41,361 bases of DNA from Lingula anatina (GCF_001039355.2 NW_019774047.1:1-41361), one strand, 5' to 3'. Positions 22,648 to 34,458 are shown, counted from the stretch's first letter. Notes: a model not told the origin generated them from the sequence alone. Numbers and translations: made by a program.

Positions 22648-23402
22648 GGGTTTGGCAAAAATATATGTGAAAGATTGTTAAGAAATGAATACCTAGTAGA
22701 CTGCTTGTCATTTAGCTACCCAAAAATGGCAAATCTTGAAAGACAATTTCTTTAAGTGATGTCACATATTTGCTTTTTGCATTACCATAAGATTACAGAG
22801 AAATCAGATAAATTCCACCAGCTTCACCAACAATCAAGGCATTCCCTAGAGAGTCATCCAGTCATAATTTGGACAATCACTAGCCTCAAAATTCGGCCCA
22901 TATTTCCAAAGATGGCTAGTCGGCTTACAAAATTTTTGGTTTGGTTGGTTGGGCTTGCTCGGGTTGAACCCCCTGTAAATCGCTGACCAAATTATAGATT
23001 CACATTTTGGGATTCCCTGCACCCCAATTCCTTGGAAAACCCCTGCCAACAATACAAGCAGGCGTTTTTAATGAAGTCTACGGCTCCAAAACTCACTATA
23101 CAAGTCAATACTGTACACTAATAATCCATGCGTCTTTGACATGCACACTTCTCATCAAGGAAGACCTACTATTCCGCCAAGTAATATTAAATAACATGCA
23201 CTTACTTGACACAAGGACCCAGTAAGCTTGACAGTGGCATTAATATTTATAATTTACATTCTTAAACTCCACAAGGGCTGTTCATATATAAGTCAGAGAT
23301 ATAAAATGATTTTTTCTAATTTCTTTTTTAAACCACAAGTAGGACCACAAGTGTTTGCTGTCTGTGCTGGTCGACAGGCCTTCTCTTTTGATCCTTTTTT
23401 AC

Positions 23403-23539
23403 ATGAAAATAGCATGTTGCCTCCCCATAGAGCAACAAGCTTCGGTACAAATTATAACATCGTGGCAGAATTGACAGTCCAACAATGTAGCTGTAAGAGG
23501 CCTTTCAAATGAACAACAGCTTTTGCACTCTGTCAACAT
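23403..23539 (-). CDS. Candidate exon with MYND-like zinc-finger pattern
   Basis: After an acceptor TATGTTGACAG the minus strand reads ECKSCC, RPLTATLLD, CQFCHDVIICTEACC, SMGRQHAIF and reaches a donor GTAAAA. Six cysteines are spaced C-x2-C-x13-C-x2-C-x5-C-x3-C, close to the first part of the MYND fingers of SMYD4-type methyltransferases. The expected following histidine/cysteine pairs would lie in another exon, which I did not find. The opposite strand is also open here for 60-odd codons (VGPQVFAVCAGRQAF...), so the coding strand is not certain. Confidence 0.25.
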
Positions 23540-24510
23540 ATTGCCATCACAAAGACTCACTTTCATCCAAATGTCATTGGTCACGTTCAGTCAGTTTCAA
23601 GCAAAAATGTTTTAGTCACAACTTCAAGAAGTAGAGGTCTGTATTCTGATTGCAACCTCACCAAGCTAGTAGCCAGCAATTTTAAAACTGGGTTTCTTAA
23701 ATTCCTAAACATACTGGACTTTTTTCTGTGACATTTGTATTTATAAAGGGTATATATTTTGAACCAATTTTCATTCAGAATAGACCCTTCTTGGACAAAA
23801 GTGTAGTGTATTTGACCCCCCCCCCCCTTGCACTCTAGCCTATGGGTATTCCAACCTTATATGATCCCAGTCTGTGCCCAACAAACATTTTACCTTACTT
23901 TTTCTCTGCATGGCACATGGCTCTAAGAATCCACTGACCCAAGGCACAAACAGTGGCAAGTTACAGAACAAATTCACAAAAATTTACTGGACCATCCTTG
24001 CTATTACTAGCATTTGGAAGGAGTCTAATGCTTACCCCCCCCCCCCACCACCACCATCTATGATCTGGGGTAAGCTGTACATTCTGCATACTAAAACAAT
24101 TTTGGTAAAAACTGACTTAACACAGACATATTTTCGCTTCGATTCATTCATTCCTGTCACAAAATATCATCTCCAAGTCAACCTGTCACGGTTTGGTGCC
24201 ATATTTCAATGGGCTCTGCCCATCATGTCATTCAATCAACAGTTCCCTTCCGTGCCAAGCCAATAATAAGGATTCTTTGCCCCTAATTATGGGACTGAAA
24301 TGTATGGGACAATAATATTTTACCTGTACAATATGCTTTCACATGTGTCAGTTAAGAGAGAGCCATGCTTAGGTGTCATTTATTTATACAACTAACAGTA
24401 TAGCACAGTAAAGGACGCAGACAAGGTACTTGTCTATACCATCAATCTTAGTGTGTTCTTCTCAGGCTTGTGTCTGTTTTTTTTTTTTCCTTCTTTTTTT
24501 TTCCACACAG

Positions 24511-24669
24511 AAATGTAGTCCTAATTTCAGATTAGAAAAATCATGTACTTTTAATTTACAGCGAGTCTGCCAAAGCACTACTAGTAATCAGACTAGAAAT
24601 GTTCTAGCATTGACTAGTAAGCAAACTTATGCTGCTTCTGCACTTTACAACCAGCTAAGTATGACCTAG
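24511..24669 (+). CDS. Possible terminal exon of unknown gene
   Basis: A long pyrimidine tract ending TTTTTCCACACAG precedes a phase-0 open frame of 52 codons (starting KCSPNFRLEKSC, ending YNQLSMT) that stops with TAG at 24667. It could be the last exon of the gene with exons at 8.8-15.4 kb, since the phase fits. The intron would be about 9 kb, and the open frame is short enough to arise by chance. No family was recognised. Confidence 0.2.
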   Translation, partial: KCSPNFRLEKSCTFNLQRVCQSTTSNQTRNVLALTSKQTYAASALYNQLSMT

Positions 24670-26070
24670 CTATTTTTTTCTTCCTTTTTGCCTAATTTTT
24701 GTCTTTCTTTCCTTCCCTAACTTGGTAATAGGTTGAAACTTTCAGTTTTTTACTCTTGCAGTAAAACTAAAGTGGGAAATGCTAAAATATTCTTTACACT
24801 TCCTGTCAGTAGTTCAGGCTGTTTCATCAACAAAGCCATATTAGTAGGTCAGCAGTCGGCATTGCTTTATCATGCAACTTGTTAATGATCTACTTTTAGA
24901 ACAAAACCATGTGAACAGTCTTTCAAAGTTGCTTACTTATGCATATTCCATCCATATCTTTATATGCTCTGAATGTCAATGATCTCAAAAATTGAATCCG
25001 CCCAAATCGAGTATGCTTATCTTACCAAAGAAGCAGGTTAAGATTTATTCGTACTTCAAACTAGACTACATACATATTGATAAAGAAAAAAATTACAGAA
25101 AAATTTTTTTTCTCAAGATTAATTTTTATATGCAACCCTGAATATTTCAATCAACATCTCTGATATGTTCTGTTGCGACTCAATTAAAGCAATAATAACT
25201 CTTCCTTTGAGATTCAAAATTCCTCAAGAAATACATTCTAAACAACACATGGAAATATATTATATTGCATTTTACCACTAAAATGGCTGTTATTGTAGTA
25301 AAACTAAAAACTGTGCTTGTCAATAGGGCTTTCGGTGCCTTTCTTCCCGGTCATTAAGGCATCCGTTGCCAAGGATGTTGGCGCATCACGCGGATTCTCG
25401 CGTGCATTCGAGACCAAAATAACATGTGGTGGGATAAGATATAGCAGGCGTATGACACAATCCTCAGACGTAAGTTGCGAGTTTTTGTACAGTGTGTTGG
25501 ATAACGAAAAGCCCAGAACTGCTCACGTTGTAGATATAAATGCATTCTGAGCAATAAGACGATTATATCGCATGAATCTTATTTTATTGTAATAAAGTGT
25601 TGTTGTTGTCTGCTTTTCCCGCGTTTTTAAGTAGGTCATCAGAAAACCCCGCTCGATATCACTTGACTTATGCAATGTCAGAGAGTGCTCCGTCAGTTAA
25701 AATCTCTTAAGAGATTTTAACAAAAAACCAAGCGTTTAGGAAAAAACCCTGGACTAACTTTGAATGCAGGAATGGGGTCGTTGACCATTGGTAAGTACAG
25801 GAAAATTGCCGTTTACGCCAGGAAAATCCAATTTTTGGCCAAAACGAAGAGTTATTATGACTTTAAGTTTGCTATTGTGTCTGCCCTGAGTATCAAAACT
25901 TCTACTAAGAATCCATGTGCTTCCAAATTCCAAATATCAGAATTAACAGACTTCATTTACTGCTCCTGTTGTAACAAATACAACTTCTCTCTATTCTCTG
26001 GACATTAAATGTCTACTAGCAAAAAATTTCATTTCTGTTGGTACAAACTTGAACTTAAAATACATGTATC

Positions 26071-26075
26071 CGCGC

Positions 26076-26130
<55 letters not shown>
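26071..26130. repeat. (CG)4(TG)26 alternating repeat
   Basis: CGCGCGCG runs directly into about 26 TG units: 60 bases of strict purine-pyrimidine alternation. Confidence 0.9.
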
Positions 26131-26131
<1 letters not shown>

Positions 26132-27194
26132 CCAAACTTTAAAGCACTCTAAAATTAATCCTCCACATCTAAGAACAAAATCATTCTGATAAAGGAGATA
26201 TTGAAACAAGAACACTCCTTCAGGTCGACAGCTCGGATCAACTTTCTATCAGTGTAGAACAGATAGTACTGAGGCAGACTCAACACTGTTTACACCAACA
26301 CCAACTAAAAAACATCATGATAGAAAACAATCTTGTAAAACCTCAAACAGAAATATGTCCATACCCATGAATTGCCCACTGCATACCAATGGGCTATATA
26401 GCGAGGGGAAGAGATAAATTTTAAATGACAGAAAGAATGGAAAGAATGTTTTTTCAAAATTGCAGTGAAACTTAGTAATGTATTGAATGTATAAGAGGTA
26501 GCATGTACCCTTCACGAAGTAAAATATTTTGGTGTAGGATTAAAAATAGATCAATTCAATCAACTCTTAATGCATTTAGATAGCCTTATTTTGAGAAAAT
26601 GTTTTATCTGTCTTTCAAAAATAACGTTATTCAAAAATAGTCTGTGGCATACTTACTCTCCCCCCCCCCACCCATGTTTCAATACAATGCTAACTCCCTT
26701 ACCTTATTATCAATATTTTGACACAATTCTATATTGACATAAATTTGTTAATTTACTAAACCAAAACTGAAAACCTAATATGCATCTTGAACCAATGGTT
26801 GCTTACAATAAATATAAATATCAATTTCAAAAAAAAAAATCTAAAAGGCAAATTGGGATCACTCCCAAAAAAGAGTACTCAGACAATGAGATAAACCATG
26901 AAAAGCAAATACAGGAATAGGTGAGCAATTACTCTGACCTCCAAGAAACACCTTATCTCCCGCTGATTCTACCTAAAGTTACGTGTAGACAAACAGCAGA
27001 GTTTACAGATATAAAGAAGAGCATTGATTTATCTCCATGCACAGCGATGAGATTAACAGCCCCACCAACTAGTGCTCAATCAATTTAAACCGCAATTTAA
27101 CAAAGTGGATTCCCTCGATAAATGTCAATTTCATAATATCCAGAGCTCAACTCAGATTGGTAAAAGTACTGCAACCTGAAGACGACAGCTTGTC

Positions 27195-27690
27195 TGTTTA
27201 GACCATGTTCAATCTAGCTAAATATATTCATAAAATGCTATTAATGCTAAAGTTTAGATCAAACAAATTTCACATTATAATTATACATTATGATTTTCCA
27301 GAAAATTCTTTATTTTGATTTTTGGACTCTAAATATTGATTGATGCTGATTTTTTAAAAATCTTTACAGCTGCAGGCCCAAAAGCAGGGGAGGTGGATTG
27401 AAACAATCTTTTTTCCAGATATGCTCCTTTCTGAATCGAAATTTAATCTAGGTTCCAGGCCATTTCTTAAGTTTGGTCCAATAACGGGACTGATAGGTTC
27501 ACTTCTTCAGAAAAAGAACCCCACCCCCTCATTTTGAAATTTCTGCCTTCATGAAAGTTAAGACATCACTACAGTTAGCCAAAATCCTCACCATTTTCAA
27601 ACGTAAACTTAACAGGGACAGATTTAGCAAAAGCAATAAATAGTCACTTACTAGTAATTTTTATATCCAGCCCTTACAAGATTGTTTGGG
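27195..27690 (+). repeat. 0.5-kb tandem duplication, copy 1
   Basis: It matches 27695-28190 at a constant offset near 500, with a few percent differences. It ends in GATTGTTTGGGT, directly before the N at 27692, at the point where copy 2 enters a (TG)n. Confidence 0.85.
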
Positions 27691-27694
27691 TNTT

Positions 27695-28190
27695 TGTATA
27701 GACCATGCTCAAAAGCAAAATATATTCATAAAATGCTATTAATGCTAAAGTTTGGATCAAAAAAATTTCACATTATAATTATACATTATGATTTTTCCAG
27801 TAAATTCTTTATTTTGATTTTTGGGCTCTAAATATTGATATATGCTGATTTTTTTTTTATAATCTTTACAGCTGCAGGCCCAAAAGCAGGGGTGGTGGAT
27901 TGAAACAATCTTTTTTCCAGATATGCTCCTTTCTGAATCAAAATTTAATCTAGGTTCCAGGCCATTTCCTAAGTTTGGTCCAATAAGGGGACTGATAAGT
28001 TCACTTCTTCAGAAAAAGAACCCCACCCCCTCGTTTTGAAATTTCTGCCTACATGAAAGTTAAGACATCACTACCGTTAGCCAAAATCCTCACCATTTTC
28101 AACTGTAAGCTTAAGAGGGACAGATTTAGCAAAAGCAATATACAAAATCACTTAATAGTAATTTTTATATCCAGCCCTTACAAGATTGTT
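27695..28190 (+). repeat. 0.5-kb tandem duplication, copy 2
   Basis: This is the second copy. Both contain AGACCATG, TATTCATAAAATGCTATTAA, CAGCTGCAGGCCC-type and C-rich pieces, and TATCCAGCCCTTACAAGATT. It is followed by (TG)n at about 28196-28215. Confidence 0.85.
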
Positions 28191-28468
28191 TGTGTCTGTG
28201 TGTGTGTGTGTGTGTACGAGCAGGCGCTTCCTTACTCAACATGAAACATTCTTTAAAAATTTGTACAATTTGCTCTGCACTTACAGAAAAATGCCCTATT
28301 AATGAATCAACCTAGAGCATATACCAGAGCTTGACAGTTGGCTCTTTTTATCGATATTCAAAAACTGTTTAAACCTTATAATTCTCTCATCAGCCCTCAT
28401 TCTGGAAAAGAGATTAACCTTAGGCATCCATAATAGTGATCTACAGCTAGTGGCATTTATCTAAATTA

Positions 28469-28473
<5 letters not shown>

Positions 28474-28514
<41 letters not shown>
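28474..28514. repeat. (GA)n followed by a G run
   Basis: About 15 GA units and then a run of about 10 G. Confidence 0.9.
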
Positions 28515-28515
<1 letters not shown>

Positions 28516-29351
28516 AAGGAGAGTACAGTACACTGCATATTGATTTTATTCCACTAAATCCCACTACAGGTGTTTGCACAACCCATAGTGAAAGCAAGTA
28601 GTGCACAAATCAATCCTCATTGATGACCAAGTGCAGCACAGATTGTAGCAAGTGGTCCTGCCAACTGGACTACATACTAATGCATGTAACTCATACTGAA
28701 AATAGTCTTATTGATAATATCACTAGTGAAAACTGAAAGAAATACTATGAAGTACTAACACATTTCTCTCAGATGAATGACTATGATAAATTACTTTCAA
28801 ATTAAAAGAAAAATGGCAATTTGCACATGGCTGGAAAGTTTGTGGTTTTAAATGTTTATAAATATCTTCAGAAGTTTTAATGTACATGCACCTCAACAAA
28901 AAAATCAGGTTTCCTTATCAACAAATTATATTATATTTTGGCTAAATCACGATTCTGCAGCAAAAATAAAGCATGCAATTTTCTCTATCTCACCTAATGT
29001 ATGTCCTAGTAACACCAATCAATAAATCAAAGTCTAGACGATTCTTAATACTGCAATAACTCCAGGTAATAGGATACCTTCTTCCCATAAGCAGGAGCTG
29101 GGAGGGTCAAGAGAACTGCTTTTTTTTTCTGGAAAAGGCCTGCCACAGATTAAAAAGGTCCTCCTTTTTTGAAAATAAACCATTGTCAAAATTGCTGTCT
29201 GTATGCTTTGACTATAAACATATATTTGAACCAAAGTCTGACAGAAAGACCAAGAAAATGGGTTTAATTAAATCATCCTAGCAAGGCCACCCAAACACCT
29301 CCCAGTCAAGGCCACTCCTGCTGCATTCTTTATTTTTTACAATATTTCAGT

Positions 29352-29545
29352 CTAGGGTGGTGTTAGCAATTTTTTTTTTTTTTTTTGGTTTTTTTTTTTT
29401 TTTTTTTTTTAGCCAAATTGCTGCTTTTTCATCACTTTAATTATTTCTCCAAATGGTTCAAAGTTGACTAAAATAAGTCAAATCAGCCCTATTCCGTTTA
29501 GCCAATTAAGCCAGTTTTGGCATTTGGCTAAATTGGCGAGTGTTA
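29352..29545. mobile_element. Decayed copy of the CTGGGGTAGCGCTA MITE
   Basis: It begins CTAGGGTGGTGTTAGCAA and ends TTGGCTAAATTGGCGAGTGTTA, matching the interior of 15542-15714. The right terminal repeat is lost, and about 40 T have been inserted or expanded near the left end. Confidence 0.6.
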
Positions 29546-29999
29546 ATATGCACAAGCATTTGTGAGAAGGCTTGGTTTAACAGTACAGGTACATTCTCTT
29601 TAATTTGCAGGAGGGCCAGCCTGCACAAAGGCCACAGTGCTCAAATGATTTCCCCCTAACTACTCATCAAATTGTTTAAATTAGCTTGTGCAGAAATCAA
29701 TACCATCACCTATAATTCTTCATAAAAGGTTGCCTATGAGGAAACATTATACAGAATTTTAATGGGATTATTTCACGCTTTATTTATTTGTCTAATTCAT
29801 CAAATTCAGATTAGGGTAGTTTGCAGAGCCATCGGCCTGCTTAAACTATAATCTAGTGGGTGGAATGACAGGAGATCCCACAGCGGTTAAATAAGTAGCA
29901 ATCTAGATAAACCAAGATCCTGTTGCTCTCAAATCGACTACATCCTATGACCTTTGGAAATGGCTATATTCTTTTGAGGCCAAATAGCACAAAATTTTG

Positions 30000-30330
30000 G
30001 TAGCTGACACGAAGCGTGTGCGTACAGTCTACGACAGTCGCCGCACAGGGGTTGAACTTGTTTCATCGAGTCGAGGTGTCGTCGATATCTCGATAAGAAA
30101 CTGTCCTTCTTGTTAACATTTAGCGACTCTACTCACCCGAATATCCTGCTCAGCGACGAATGCTTTGCTGTAAATCAATTTGGGCAGTTAGTTAAAGGTG
30201 ACACACCGTCCTCGGAACTTTCAGCAACTTGTTTTCGAACAACTCGTCCAACTCCTTACTTGTTCATTTCTAACCACAAGGTGGCACTGTACATAGTCTC
30301 GTGTTTTCTCGCACTTGACAGTTGACAGGT
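30000..30330. promoter_or_regulatory. CpG-bearing promoter-like segment with donor sites on both strands
   Basis: The segment is locally rich in CpG (GTCGCCGCAC, CGAGTCGAGGTGTCGTCG). A consensus donor GTGAGT lies on the minus strand (30131-30136), and a plus-strand donor GTGAGC follows CAG at 30328. It may hold a 5' untranslated exon of a minus-strand gene running left, an upstream non-coding exon of the gene starting at 30929, or both. No coding frame is convincing. Confidence 0.3.
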
Positions 30331-30881
30331 GAGCAATCTGCATGTGTGACACATTTCAGCGCAACTACTGCAATTTTGATTATTACATTTGGGTTGTTAC
30401 TTGGAGCACAGCAACATCAATTAAAGGCTCTCCGGAAACTTAACCTTCCAACTTTTTCTGAATTATTTTTAAAACATAACCATAGATTTGGTGATGACAA
30501 TATGGTCCATATGTTTAAAAATGAAACGCAGAACAAATGAGAATTGAACCAGTTAAACTGGCACTAGACTTGCATTCTCAATCGAATAGTTTTTAACGGT
30601 CTCTTTTTTTAGAATAGGAAGTTGTTTAGATCTAAATTATTTAGCTTTCATTTTTAAGTTCTAATTTATTAGTGAAGAACATTTACGGGTTCAAATAATC
30701 AGGGTTTCAATTAAAATAAGAGAAAAATTTAAAATTGGTATTTTAATTATCTGTTAGGACCCCCTCCCCCTAAAAAAGCCTATTTTTAATAAAACCCAGA
30801 TTATTAAGTCCTAAATAAGTCTACCTCAAATTCTTACAAGCGCAATAAATCATAACGTCACGTTAGGTTATAACAAAACTA

Positions 30882-30889
30882 TGACGTCA
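30882..30889. promoter_or_regulatory. Perfect cAMP response element TGACGTCA
   Basis: This is the full palindromic CRE, 40 bases upstream of the ATG at 30929. A second ACGTCA half-site lies at 30855-30860 within the near-palindrome AACGTCACGTT. In animals, CREM/CREB-type factors drive many spermatid genes through such sites close to the start, which would fit the proposed sperm or cilium role of the downstream protein. Confidence 0.45.
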
Positions 30890-30928
30890 TAAATGGTTCA
30901 CTAACGACGGTAGCGATCTTGGACTAGG

Positions 30929-33900
30929 ATGGCGCTGAGTTGGCAGCAAAACAATGGCCCTGCCTGCGGAGCGATGTACGAAACATGCAGCTCCTTCCTG
31001 CCCCCGATCAAACGACACCAGATGACATCGTTTGATACTGAAGAAGAACCAAAGGTTCCCTCAAGATCGTTCCCACTAGATCCAGTGGGGCCACACAGAC
31101 TCCTTGAACTCGATAGGCCTCCTGCACTGGGCCTTGGGACATACGACTTGGAAACAGACATGTAAGAGGGAAAAATATTTATTCAGATTTATTAAGGGGC
31201 AACTTTATTTGTAATAAAATTAATCGTTTTTGCCGTTTTGTAATCAGGGCTTAGATTGCCGGTGAGTTGATGCCAGGAAAACACAACAATCCGCTGTAAA
31301 CAATAAATCGTTATCAGTTGCAGTAAAAAAGGACAATAATAAAAAAAGAAAAAATTAAAATAAAATGATACGAAACATAGTATGGAAACTTGTATTGTTG
31401 AAAAATAATAAATATCAGTTGGGTAAAATTCAATCCCCCCCCCCTCCCATAAAATAAATTAAAGAAAACCCTTGGAAACGCATTTTGGTTGTTCTTAATA
31501 AATGAGTGGAATGTAAGCTTGCAATTGAGCATTAAGACACAAATTACGAAAACAAAAATAAAATCCATGTTCACAGAAACCAATAAATCTTCCACTTTGC
31601 CTTTCGATGAGTTCGTTTTCTTTTTTAAATTCAGCAACAGGGAAATTGCATTCATTTCGCTTTATAGAGAACAGAAAACAAGGAGATCATCATTATGCCT
31701 AGAACCCAGTCCCGTCTTTGTGCTTAACATACTTTGTGTACCATATTTTTATTATTTTTACAGATCATTCCTTTTTGTTTTTGTTTTTTTTTTTCAAACT
31801 CTGAATTTCTCATCTGAAAGATTGTCTAATGAGGAAGGGGAAGTATGTCAAGAATATCAAGTATCTATAAGGCTACGTTGTATTCGTATGAGAACTCTAA
31901 ATGCATGCTGTAGGCCTATATGTGTTATGACAAGCCGAGTGAATTTTTGCTGGAGAGGATTAAAATTTCTGAACACGGTAGTTGAAAGAAGAGTCCATTT
32001 ATATTATTTGTTACAGATCACAGACCTATTTTTCATACATATTGAATATATTGTGCGTCTGTTTTCCAGAAATTCAAACGATTCAATCGTGAGTGCCCTG
32101 CCGCCGAAAGAGCTTACAAACAGTCTTCACGAGAAGCGGGACAAAAAGCGTGTGCGAAAAGGGAGTTCCCGAGCTCCTTCCTGCCGTCGTCCTCACAGCA
32201 GACAAAAGAGGCCGCCACCAGTCAAGGTAACACCCAAAGTGATTGACGCTTTGATCCACGCCAAAAGATGGACCACGGATTCAAAAGAAGCTGCCAAAGA
32301 AGTGGCTACCATGCCTGTGAAAGTAAGTGTTTTCCTTTCGGCTTTTTTTTATTAATTTTTCAGTGTTAATAGGGCATAGTTTATTTTAGGACATACTACG
32401 GAGTACATCCTATTATTTTCAAAATTCAGTTTGTAGGCTACTAAAAAGACAGAAGATAAATATCGAATTCTGTTGATATGATAAAAATCAATAAATCTGG
32501 CAGGCCCCCTATAGCATAATGTGCACAGCACACAAAGATTGGCAATATAGATGTTAGAAAATTAAAAGTGGGGATTTATTGTGACGAAGTTCTCTATTAG
32601 AGCCGAATCTGATCGCATTTCGATGTTTTCCAAATGCCTGATGCCTGATGCGTTTCACGCTTACAGAATTCATTCAAGCCACTTAATCCAAACGGAATCT
32701 TAGATGAATTTTATAATTTCGTTTACCGCAAACAAAATTCATTCTTTCTCTCTTCTCTCGCTAACCACTATGAGCCGTTGTGCCTAACCCCGAATTTGTT
32801 TTAAACATAATCATATAATGTTAATTAATCTAAATTTCGTTTTATTTCATACATTTGCATATTGCCTCCCATGCCTTAAAACAATGGTTATGACTCTTTG
32901 TTCATAAGTCTTGATTAACTATATAATATTTATGTATTGCGCTGAAATCAAATAAGAAGAAATATGCAATAGCGAAACAGGCACAGGGGAAAATATTATT
33001 TTAATTTTTCAGACCGACTTTCCTATGACATCAGTGTTCGACAATGCCGACGTGGTGAAATACCGCCCACAGCGCTATGAGAGGAAAGCGTACAGCTTTC
33101 AACGGGTGTCTCTGGCTTGGGACCGGGTCCAGCTCCGACCTCCCCTGGGTCAGACCCGGGTGGAACCCACCGTACCCACAGGGGAAAAGGTCTCCTTTAA
33201 ACGGTATGCATATTGCTCTGATCTCTCGAAACCGACAGAAGCTCGTAAAAAAATTGTACGCCACCGAATGTAAAACAATATTAGTTAAAAATTTTTCGTG
33301 GACCTTAGCCATGTTATGTGCTAACAGTTTATACCACTGCCGTAAGCCGGGCGACGGTGGAGTGCGTATGTTCGCTGAAGGAAAATAACCGACATTTCTT
33401 GAAAACTGCGGGTGATTTAAAGTGATCTTAAATAGCCATATTTGAATTTTCATCATGTGTATTGTTTCTTTTATTGCCAAGATATGTCATATCATAATGA
33501 CCTCTATCTAAGATTTCAATATTAATACCCTACCTCCCATTTTAACTGATTTATTTGATTTTCATTTCTATTCAATATATAACTTTTAATATATCACTGA
33601 CGTATTTTTATAGGACCGGCAGTGCACAGCAGCGAATCATAAACAAAATAGAAGAGCTGATGCGATCCGAAAAACTTGCATCAACGTAGTATGTGCAGTG
33701 CCTTCTAACTAAATGAAAACTGCCCGTTTCTCAGTGACGGTAGACTTTAAAAAATAAATAAATAAAATCGATCCTATTGTTGGTATCTGCCAGTTATAGT
33801 GTAAGTTAAATCTCTATATCACAAATTCACCTTCTTTACAGAGGGAACATGGGAGCTTTTTTATACAGTAGTCTTACGGCGATGAAGTTACTTAAATTTG

Positions 33901-34055
33901 ATGGATTCTAATTAATTAAGCGTTAATGTGTTTCCATTGTTTCAGCGTTCGTCAGTGCCCTGGTTACGCTGGGTACGTGCCACGTGAACCTATTGAAGCC
34001 CCTCTTGAAGCACCAAGCTTGTTACCTTCCATGATGACAACAGCCAGAACGAGCT

Positions 34056-34092
<37 letters not shown>

Positions 34093-34458
34093 GAAAGTTA
34101 ATTAAATTGAGTTATTTTGATTATGTTGTACTTATTACAAATCTCTCCCACACTTACTGTATCATCTCTCTCTCTCTCTCTCTCTCTCAGCAGGAGGACA
34201 GATGAATGGCGACATTTATCAATATTCCATATATTGTTTATCTCTGATCAACGCAAAGCACATTTTGTCTAAAATTCCTCTCTGCTTCATTCCAGGCTTT
34301 TCCCCAAGGACACCTACAAGATGCCACAAAACCCACACATGGGACCTTTATCCAAGACGGTGACTCTTACCTACCCACACAACCCATTCAATAAAGTGGA
34401 AAGACGCACGCGACACCTGAAACCTTTTATTGGAGATAGTGCCACCTGGCGAAACTAA
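30929..34458 (+). CDS. Complete six-exon gene: probable ciliary/sperm microtubule inner protein (SPMIP7/SPATA48-like?)
   Basis: Exons are 30929-31161, 32070-32322, 33013-33203, 33614-33685, 33946-34059 and 34296-34458. They total 1026 nt in perfect phase: 341 residues plus TAA. The start has A at -3 and G at +4. Exon 2 (residues 78-162) is strongly basic (KRDKKRVRKG, RRPHSRQKRPPPVK). Exon 3 carries YRPQRYERKAYSFQRVSLAW and RVEPTVPTGE. Exon 5 has CPGYAGYVPRE (254-264), and exon 6 has PKDTYKMPQNPHMGPLSK (291-308) and TLTYPHNPFNK (311-321). The G-Y-x-G-x-V-P-R and Y-P-x-N-P motifs are typical of proteins bound inside axonemal doublet microtubules. SPMIP7/SPATA48 is my best match from memory, not a search. 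The protein has no signal peptide or membrane segment, so it should be cytoplasmic/axonemal. Donors are normal except that of intron 5. Possible poly(A) signals AATAAA lie at 34804 and 34938. Confidence 0.85.
34060..34295 (+). other. Intron 5 with (CT)n at the donor
   Basis: The intron begins GTCTCTCTC: a (CT)n microsatellite starts directly after the GT, so donor positions +3 to +6 (CTCT) do not match the usual RAGT. A second (CT)n tract ends in CTCAG at 34190, a decoy acceptor after which the frame would hit TGA. The true acceptor TTCATTCCAG at 34295 keeps the frame. Confidence 0.6.

Larger units (their letters stand above)
16957..23402. other. Long stretch with no firm gene
   Basis: Apart from the cysteine-rich frame at 18325-18564 and the foldback element at 20806, this is AT-rich sequence with poly-A tracts (18080s, 18150s, 20005-20018, 22607-22646), an ambiguous base at 19482, and a CpG-bearing patch at about 18970-19130. 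No coding exon with good borders on both sides was found. Confidence 0.45.
23540..30000. other. Long stretch with no firm gene
   Basis: Besides the possible exon at 24511, it holds a CpG-bearing patch (25317-25460), (CG)4(TG)n at 26071-26130, a 0.5-kb duplication at about 27195-28190, (GA)n at 28474-28504, long T runs at 29371-29410 and a decayed MITE at 29352-29545. Open frames are short and lack supporting splice sites. Confidence 0.45.

Noticed and set aside
25317-25550. 77-codon plus-strand frame in a CpG patch
   Set aside because: The opposite strand is equally open, no splice sites border it and no family is recognised.
31489-32355. 288-codon plus-strand open frame read as one gene
   Set aside because: Only its last 84 codons (32070-32322) are exon 2. 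The rest is intron that happens to lack stops, and the acceptor TTTTCCAG at 32069 and phase agreement with exon 1 define the real exon.
33031-33480. 149-codon minus-strand frame
   Set aside because: Antisense shadow of exon 3 of the 341-residue gene and its intron.
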